NCBI GenBank assembly: GCA_038247995.1
Contig: JBBRUG010000091.1
Coordinates: 1-18,127 of the forward strand
Reading direction: 5' to 3'
Length of the DNA stretch: 18,127 bases
From: JBBRUG01 sp038247995
Lineage (GTDB): Bacteria > Chloroflexota > Chloroflexia > Chloroflexales > Chloroflexaceae
A program made the translations under genes and the position numbers. The notes under the pieces are model-generated. The model worked only from the letters and a program-made list of their open reading frames with translations. It ran no database searches and was not told where the DNA came from. Below, piece after piece: positions 13,346 to 18,127 of the stretch; the stretch's first letter is position 1; every line of letters begins with the position of its first letter.

Positions 13346-13750
13346 ATGAACCTGGATACGGCAACTGACAATTCTGTCCCCGAACTTCCCGATACCGACC
13401 CCCAGGAGGAACCCATGACTAATGCTCAGCCACTCCAAATGGCCCGTGCCGTCGGCGCTAATACGGCGCAGGCTGTCGAGCCGCGCTCGGCTGAAGTCCT
13501 AAAAGTCTCGACTCGCTCGCGCCCCAGTGCTGTCGCCGGTGCAATTGCCGGCGTGATCCGCGAAAGCGGTGTCGCTGAGGTGCAGTCGATCGGCGCCGGT
13601 GCAACGAATCAAGCGATTAAAGCCGTGGCGATTGCGCGCAGCTACCTCAATGAAGAGGGGATCGATATTATTTGTATACCTTCGTTTATCGATGTCGCCA
13701 TCGATGAAGAAGAGCGCACCGCGATCCGGTTGCTCATCGAACGGCGTTAA
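13346..13750 (+). CDS. spoVS: SpoVS-family protein with an N-terminal extension
   Basis: The C-terminal ~85 residues match SpoVS, a small Alba-like-fold protein known from Bacillus sporulation and also found in non-sporulating bacteria: AEVLKVSTRSRPSAVAGAIA, IRESGVAEVQSIGAGATNQA, IKAVAIARSYL, IDIICIPSFIDVAIDEEERT. Typical SpoVS has about 86 residues; here there are 134 from the ATG at 13346, or 111 from the in-frame ATG at 13415. Both starts have Shine-Dalgarno sequences: AAGGAGGG at 13328-13335 and AGGAGGA at 13404-13410. The extra N-terminus is acidic, then Gln/Ala-rich. It follows rny at 138 bp behind an inverted repeat and a possible promoter, and ends 67 bp before a strong terminator. 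In this genus-level context a regulatory role linked to RNA or nucleic-acid binding is more likely than sporulation. Confidence 0.92.
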   Translation: MNLDTATDNSVPELPDTDPQEEPMTNAQPLQMARAVGANTAQAVEPRSAEVLKVSTRSRPSAVAGAIAGVIRESGVAEVQSIGAGATNQAIKAVAIARSYLNEEGIDIICIPSFIDVAIDEEERTAIRLLIERR

Positions 13751-13817
13751 TGTGTTGCCACGTCTAGGTTGGGCAGGCGCTCCATTGAATGGGCTTGGCC
13801 GTCTGCCACGCTGATCG

Positions 13818-13849
13818 GCTCTCACCCAATGGCGGGTGGGAGCTTTTTT
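13818..13849 (+). terminator. Intrinsic terminator after spoVS
   Basis: A 10-bp stem, GCTCTCACCC (13818-13827) with GGGTGGGAGC (13834-13843), contains one G-U pair and a 6-nt loop and is followed at once by six T residues (13844-13849). This is the clearest Rho-independent terminator in the window and ends the rny-spoVS unit. Confidence 0.9.
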
Positions 13850-13911
13850 GTTGCATCAGCACGCTGCGGCAAGCGCCGCAATGGCCCAATGGATGGGCAA
13901 AGGTTCTGGAT

Positions 13912-15786
13912 ATGGAAGAGATCGTTCGCTTTCTGCAGCAATACCCGCCGTTTGATCAACTGCCTGCTGCCCGCCTCGCCAATGCGGCAGCTACGATGCA
14001 AATTGAGTATTTTGTTGCTGGGCAGACGATCCTGGCCCATGGCGGGCCGCCCGCCGAGTTTCTTTATATTGTCTGTAAAGGCAGCGTCGATCTGCTGCGC
14101 GAAGATCACGGCCAGGAGGAGATCTTCGACTCGCTCGGCCCAGGCGAGGTCTTTGGTCACCTCTCGCTGATCCGCAACCGGCCGCCGATTGTGACTGCGC
14201 GCGCTGCCAGCGAGACGCTGGCCTATCTGCTGCCCGCCGCCATGTTCGCCCAACTTCGCGAGGAAGCAACCGACTTCGCGCGTTTCTTCGCCGTTCCGGC
14301 CGTCGAGCGGATTACCTTCGCCCTTGAACAACGCCACGCCGACGCTACGCCTGCGCTCTTTCAGACCCAGATCGGCGATCTGCTGCACCGCCCGATTGTT
14401 GCCATCGCGCCTGATGCAAGTGTGGGCAAAGCCGCCGAACTGATGCGCACTGAACACGTCAGTTGTTTGCTCGTTGATCTGCCGCCTTATGGTGTGTTCG
14501 ACATGGGCTCGGGCATTCTTACCGACCGCGACCTGCGCAATCGGATCGTCGCCGATGGCCTGCCCGACAGCACTCCGGTACGCGCGGTGATGAGCGCGCC
14601 AGTGCTCAGTTTACCTACCGAGAGCCTGGTGTTCGAGGCGCTGCTGCTGATGCTTGAGCACGGTATCCATCACCTGCCGATCACCCATAACGACCTTGTC
14701 GTCGGGATGGTGACGCATACCGATATTCTGCGCCACCAGAGCCGTAGCCCGCTGTTCCTCCCGCGCCAACTCGATCGCGCGCGCGATCTTGCCGATCTGC
14801 GGCGCTACACCGACCAGGTTGCCGAAACGGTCGGGCAACTGATGGACGCCGGCGTGCGCGTGAGCAACATCGGGCGGATCGTCGCCATTGCCCATGACGC
14901 CCTGCTGCAACGGATTCTGCGCGATATTGAAACAGAGCTTGGCCCGCCGCCCGTCCCTTATGCCTTTCTCGTACTCGGCAGCGGCGGGCGCTTCGAGCAA
15001 ACCCTGCGCACCGACCAGGATAATGCGCTCGTGTATGCCGATGACGCAACACCGGCTGCTGAGGCGTATTTTGCCACGCTCGCCGAACTGGCGGTGGAGC
15101 GACTGATGTTCTGTGGCTTCGCGCGTTGCCCCGGCGATATTATGGCCACGAACCCCGAGTGGCGGCGCCCATTGAGCGAGTGGATCGGCTATTTTACGCG
15201 CTGGATCAATGTGCCCGACGAAGAATCACTGCTGCGCACGGCGATCTTTTTTGATTTTCACCAAACGTATGGTAAGCTCGACGCTGTAACGCCACTCCGT
15301 AACGTAATCGCACGCGCACGCGGAAACACGCTCTTCCTGGCCCGGCTTGCCCGTGCGGCGTTACGCCAATCTGCACCGCTGAACATGTTCCGCAAGGTGA
15401 CGCTCGAACGCCGGGGTGAGCAAAAGCATCTACTCGATCTAAAACATCGCGGAACAGCAATGGTTGTGGATTTAGCCCGGCTGTTTGCGCTAGAAGCCGG
15501 GCAGGCCGAAACAGCGACAGTTGCCCGGCTGCGCAATAGTTGGCCGGAAAGCAGTATTGGCGAGAGTGAAGCCGAGCGCTTGATCGCCGCCTTTGAACTG
15601 CTCAGCCGGCTGCGCCTGAGTCACCAACGCGAACTGATTGCCCGCGGTGAAGCGCCGAGCAACCTGATTGTCTATCCGCAACTCGGCCCATATGAACAGC
15701 GCGAACTGAAAGAGTCGCTCCAGGCAATTGCAGCGGTTCAACGCGCTGCGGCACTGGCGTTCCAGACCGATCGGATTGTCACATGA
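13912..15786 (+). CDS. cNMP-binding/CBS/DUF294 nucleotidyltransferase-like protein
   Basis: The 624-residue product joins four parts. A cyclic-nucleotide-binding-like beta-roll covers about residues 10-125; its phosphate cassette is altered (FGHLSLIRNRPPIVTARA, lacking the usual Glu and Arg), so ligand binding is doubtful. Two CBS repeats follow at about 157-215 and 223-278 (AVMSAPVLSLPTESLVFEAL, HHLPITHNDLVVGMVTHTDI). A DUF294 nucleotidyltransferase-like domain starts near 310, with GSGGRFEQTLRTDQDNALVY at 356-375, including the GSxGR motif and D368/D370. A DUF294 C-terminal helical domain completes it. I start at the ATG at 13912, preceded by AAAGG, because the longer reading begins upstream of the terminator. 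The next gene, an exonuclease, follows after 7 nt; this pairing is common. It probably senses adenine nucleotides, but its output is unknown. Confidence 0.88.
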   Translation: MEEIVRFLQQYPPFDQLPAARLANAAATMQIEYFVAGQTILAHGGPPAEFLYIVCKGSVDLLREDHGQEEIFDSLGPGEVFGHLSLIRNRPPIVTARAASETLAYLLPAAMFAQLREEATDFARFFAVPAVERITFALEQRHADATPALFQTQIGDLLHRPIVAIAPDASVGKAAELMRTEHVSCLLVDLPPYGVFDMGSGILTDRDLRNRIVADGLPDSTPVRAVMSAPVLSLPTESLVFEALLLMLEHGIHHLPITHNDLVVGMVTHTDILRHQSRSPLFLPRQLDRARDLADLRRYTDQVAETVGQLMDAGVRVSNIGRIVAIAHDALLQRILRDIETELGPPPVPYAFLVLGSGGRFEQTLRTDQDNALVYADDATPAAEAYFATLAELAVERLMFCGFARCPGDIMATNPEWRRPLSEWIGYFTRWINVPDEESLLRTAIFFDFHQTYGKLDAVTPLRNVIARARGNTLFLARLARAALRQSAPLNMFRKVTLERRGEQKHLLDLKHRGTAMVVDLARLFALEAGQAETATVARLRNSWPESSIGESEAERLIAAFELLSRLRLSHQRELIARGEAPSNLIVYPQLGPYEQRELKESLQAIAAVQRAAALAFQTDRIVT

Positions 15787-15793
15787 GGTGCTA

Positions 15794-16483
15794 ATGTTTG
15801 CTTTTCGACGGCGTGCACGGCCCGAATGGCTTCAGGCTTATGTCGCCGGGCCGTGGCCGGCACCCAGTATGCCCTGGCGCGAAGCAACCTACTGCGTGCT
15901 CGATGTGGAAACCAGTGGCCTGGACGCCCGGCGCGACGAACTGCTTGCCGTTGGGCTCGTCGAGATCGAAGCCGGGCGGGTGCGGCTGGATCGAACCTGG
16001 TACTCGCTGATCCGCCCGCCTGACGGTTTGCTGGTAGCGGCTGGCTCAATTCGCATTCATCAACTCACCCGCGCCGAGCTTGCTGTGGCCCCTCCAGTCG
16101 AAGTGGTGTTACCTGCGCTGCTGGAACGGCTCCGCGGGCGCGTGCTGGTTGTGCATGTCGCCCAAATCGACGTGCGCTTCCTGAACCGCGCACTGAAGAC
16201 CCATGTTGACGCCAAACTCCACGGGCCGAAACTCGACACCGCTCGCCTGGCGATGACCTTACACCACCATGCGCAGATCCTAGGCGAAGCGCGCCACGGC
16301 ATGCCCGCGCCCGCGATCCACTTGCGCGCCCTGGCCGAGAGTTTCGGCCTGCCGGTACATGCCCAGCATAATGCGCTGAGCGACGCAATCACCACCGCTC
16401 AGCTTTTTCTGGCCCAAGCCAACCACTTACAGCACCAGGGCCGCAGCACCCTTGGCGGCCTGTTGCGCTCCGGCGGTGTTTGA
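15794..16483 (+). CDS. DEDDh 3'-5' exonuclease (DNA polymerase III epsilon-like)
   Basis: The 229-residue product has the DnaQ-like exonuclease fold. Exo I is CVLDVETSGLD with metal ligands D37 and E39, Exo II is VVHVAQIDVRFLNRAL with D126, and Exo III is HAQHNALSDAITTAQLFL with H192 and D197 (DEDDh subtype). Exo II departs from the usual HNAxFD: Asn is Val and Phe is Ile, but the acid is kept. The start at 15794 has GAGG 6 nt upstream and lies 7 nt after the stop of the DUF294 gene, so the two are translationally coupled. The polymerase-binding tail of true epsilon subunits is absent, so it is more likely a stand-alone nuclease linked to the CBS/DUF294 protein than the replicative proofreader. 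Confidence 0.9.
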   Translation: MFAFRRRARPEWLQAYVAGPWPAPSMPWREATYCVLDVETSGLDARRDELLAVGLVEIEAGRVRLDRTWYSLIRPPDGLLVAAGSIRIHQLTRAELAVAPPVEVVLPALLERLRGRVLVVHVAQIDVRFLNRALKTHVDAKLHGPKLDTARLAMTLHHHAQILGEARHGMPAPAIHLRALAESFGLPVHAQHNALSDAITTAQLFLAQANHLQHQGRSTLGGLLRSGGV

Positions 16484-16582
16484 TCCCAAAATCCGGCACA
16501 TCTTTCCGTTTATGTAGATGTTTTCCAGCCAAATGTTCACTAATTTACGTAAGTCACCCCTATTGTGCCCGAAGGATGCGCC

Positions 16583-17473
16583 ATGAATCATGCGCAAGAC
16601 ACGATCCTGATCGTCGAGGACGAAGCATATATCGCTCGTTTGCTGGAAGTGTACCTGCTTGGCCGTGGCTACCAAGTGCGCGTCGCCAGCCGCGGCGCCG
16701 AAGCGCTGGAGATCTGTCGCACAACCCCGCCCGACCTGATCTTGCTCGACGTACGCCTGCCCGACATGAGCGGCTACGACGTGGGGATCGCCCTCCGCGC
16801 CGCCCCCGACACCCAGAACATCCCAATTGTGGTGCTGACCGCCCATCACGAGCGCAACGACCGCATGATCGCCCACGACGTGGTCCACGCCGATTATTTC
16901 CTGGGCAAACCCTTCGACATCGAAGAGGTGCATGCAGTTATTCGCAACCAGTTGAGCGCGAGGCGCCAGCGCACCCAGTACCACCCGATCACGAATCTGG
17001 CGACGGGCGAACTGGTGAATAACCAACTCCGCCGCCTGCTGACGAGTAGCGGCTGGACGTTGGCATTGATACGGATCAACGGTTTTGAGAGTTTTACCCA
17101 GTTTTATGGGGTGGTGGTTGGGGAGAATGTGCTGAAGTTTACGGCGCTACTGCTTGCCGATGTGGTGGCGCAGCAAGGTGATCAGGCCGATTTTATGGGC
17201 CAGCTTGTCGTTGGCCCATATTTTGTAATCATCTCAACGCCTGAGCGGATCGAAACTATCGCCACCAAGCTGATCAGCCGCTTCGACGAGGATATTCCGC
17301 TGCACTACGATTATCGCGATCGCACCGGCGGGCGCGTACCGCCGTTGAGCCTGAGCGTCGGTGTGTTAAGCAGCGCCAATGGTTCATTCGGCGATATCCG
17401 CGAACTAACTGAGACGGCCGAACTCTTGCTGCAACAGGGCGGAACCGGGAGCCGGATTATCCGCTCGGCGTAG
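16583..17473 (+). CDS. Response regulator with REC domain and degenerate GGDEF-like output domain
   Basis: The 296-residue product starts with a receiver domain: acidic pair E12-D13 in ILIVEDEAYIARLL, phosphoacceptor D56 in DLILLDVRLPDMSGYD, T86 in IVVLTAH, and K109 in FLGKPFD. From about residue 137 a second domain follows the GGDEF plan (ITNLATGELVNNQL, ALIRINGFESFTQFYG, SLSVGVLSS), but the active-site signature is lost: the segment DFMGQLVVGPYFVII stands where RLGGDEFVVL would be. It is therefore unlikely to make cyclic di-GMP and may be a binding or dimerisation module. The ATG at 16583 has AAGGA 7 nt upstream. No histidine kinase is adjacent. It lies 99 bp after the exonuclease in a spacer with no clear promoter and ends before a strong hairpin shared with surE. 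Confidence 0.88.
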   Translation: MNHAQDTILIVEDEAYIARLLEVYLLGRGYQVRVASRGAEALEICRTTPPDLILLDVRLPDMSGYDVGIALRAAPDTQNIPIVVLTAHHERNDRMIAHDVVHADYFLGKPFDIEEVHAVIRNQLSARRQRTQYHPITNLATGELVNNQLRRLLTSSGWTLALIRINGFESFTQFYGVVVGENVLKFTALLLADVVAQQGDQADFMGQLVVGPYFVIISTPERIETIATKLISRFDEDIPLHYDYRDRTGGRVPPLSLSVGVLSSANGSFGDIRELTETAELLLQQGGTGSRIIRSA

Positions 17474-17491
17474 TACATTCATTGCGTTCAT

Positions 17492-17528
17492 TCACAGCGC
17501 TTGTCTGCTTTGCGGACGAGCGCTGTGA
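17492..17528. terminator. Bidirectional 17-bp hairpin between response regulator and surE
   Basis: The arms 17492-17508 and 17512-17528 pair over 17 bp (with two G-U pairs on the plus-strand RNA) around a TTT loop. The core is TCACAGCGCT facing AGCGCTGTGA. It sits between two convergent stop codons, 18 nt after the plus-strand gene and 2 nt from the surE stop at 17531. A short TTTACT follows on the plus strand. It most likely ends transcription from both sides. Confidence 0.75.
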
Positions 17529-17530
17529 GT

Positions 17531-18127
17531 TTACTCCAGATCCCACGCCTGCAAGGCATCGAGCCAGCGATGACTGGTGAGATCCATATGCACCGGCGTC
17601 AGGCTCGCATAACCCTCGGCGATGGCGACGATATCGGTGCCTTCATCGTGAGCATCCTCCGGCTCCGCACCGCCAAGCCAGTAGTATGGGCGCCCATACG
17701 GATCGTGACGGGTTACGAGCGCATCACGATAGACCCGCCGCCCCAGGCGAGCGAGCCGTACGCCGTGGACATCCTCAGGCGCACGCGCCGGCACATTCAG
17801 GTTGAGCAGAACCCCTTCAGGCAGGCCATGTTCCTGCACACGCTTAACGACGCGCAGCACGGCCGCCTGAGCGGCGCGAAAATCCCACGGCGCGTCACGG
17901 AAGCCCACCTGCGACACGGCAATCGCCGGAATTTCAAAGACCATACCCTCCATTGCCGCTGCGACCGTGCCGGAATAGGTCACATCGGTGCCCAGGTTCG
18001 CGCCCAGGTTGATCCCCGACACGACGAGGTCGGGCTTGCGCGGCAACAGCCCCATCACCGCTAGGGCGACACAGTCGGCGGGGGTGCCGTCGCAGATCAG
18101 CGCCGGACTGCCGTCGGGAAGTTTACC
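17531..18127 (-). CDS. surE: 5'/3'-nucleotidase SurE (5' end beyond window)
   Basis: SurE is a metal-dependent survival phosphatase acting on 5'- and 3'-nucleoside monophosphates and sometimes polyphosphate. The minus-strand frame is open from the right edge to the TAA at 17531 and gives 198 residues. It contains the diagnostic DGTPADCVALA, then DLVVSGINLGANLGTDVTYS and SGTVAAAMEG (the SGIN and YSGTVxAAxEG signatures), VLLNLNVP, and near the end TDIVAIAEGYASLTPVHMDL, typical of the SurE C-terminus. The N-terminal metal-binding DD motif and roughly the first 60-70 residues lie outside. The internal ATG at 18058 is not the start, because conserved family sequence continues upstream of it. It converges on the response regulator gene. 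Confidence 0.95.
   Translation of the reverse strand, partial: GKLPDGSPALICDGTPADCVALAVMGLLPRKPDLVVSGINLGANLGTDVTYSGTVAAAMEGMVFEIPAIAVSQVGFRDAPWDFRAAQAAVLRVVKRVQEHGLPEGVLLNLNVPARAPEDVHGVRLARLGRRVYRDALVTRHDPYGRPYYWLGGAEPEDAHDEGTDIVAIAEGYASLTPVHMDLTSHRWLDALQAWDLE

Noticed and set aside
13789..13911. Upstream extension of the cNMP/CBS/DUF294 frame
   Set aside because: It would begin before the strong terminator at 13818-13849 and translate through the hairpin; the ATG at 13912 fits the domain.

Overview
The window reads as a GC-rich chromosomal stretch from a bacterium of phylum Chloroflexota, most likely class Chloroflexia (Roseiflexus, Chloroflexus or Kouleothrix relatives). This is inferred from family resemblance and context, not from a marker gene: an rny-spoVS pair in a GC-rich genome with no other sporulation genes nearby, a polyphosphate-type glucokinase, a GlcD/GlcE pair, and many simple 7-8 bp tandem repeats in the spacers. 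I see no rRNA, tRNA, transposase, prophage gene or CRISPR array.

Layout. Positions 1-8309 are all minus strand. In transcription order they hold a three-span membrane protein (8309-7953), glcD (7947-6499), glcE (6414-5140), a 38-unit octamer array (5134-4831), a polyphosphate glucokinase ppgK (4807-3992), a repeat-rich spacer, a two-span small membrane protein (3765-3517), a 35-bp palindromic repeat block, gpmI (3363-1735), a hairpin-rich spacer, and recJ (1536 to beyond the left edge). A compact divergent promoter at 8341-8394 separates this from the plus-strand half. The plus strand holds a family 2 glycosyltransferase, an NAD-dependent epimerase/dehydratase and a methyltransferase, tightly packed. 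It continues with an unrecognised 160-residue protein, rny, spoVS, a terminator, a cNMP-CBS-DUF294 protein coupled to a DEDDh exonuclease, and a response regulator with a degenerate GGDEF-like domain. A strong hairpin at 17492-17528 lies between that gene and convergent surE, which runs off the right edge.

Functional picture. The left half is central carbon metabolism (glucose phosphorylation with polyphosphate, 3-PG/2-PG interconversion, oxidation of glycolate or a similar 2-hydroxy acid) plus RecJ repair. The right half combines a surface or lipid glycan module with RNA turnover (RNase Y, SpoVS), signalling and a nucleotidase.

No clear new multi-gene system stands out. The best leads are the indel-free octamer array and related 7-8 bp arrays, two of which have entered coding sequence (methyltransferase, ppgK C-terminus); a symmetric palindrome carrying an extended -10 box in each direction; an epimerase with Asn where the catalytic Tyr should be; two Shine-Dalgarno-equipped in-frame starts for spoVS; and the unrecognised gene just upstream of rny.
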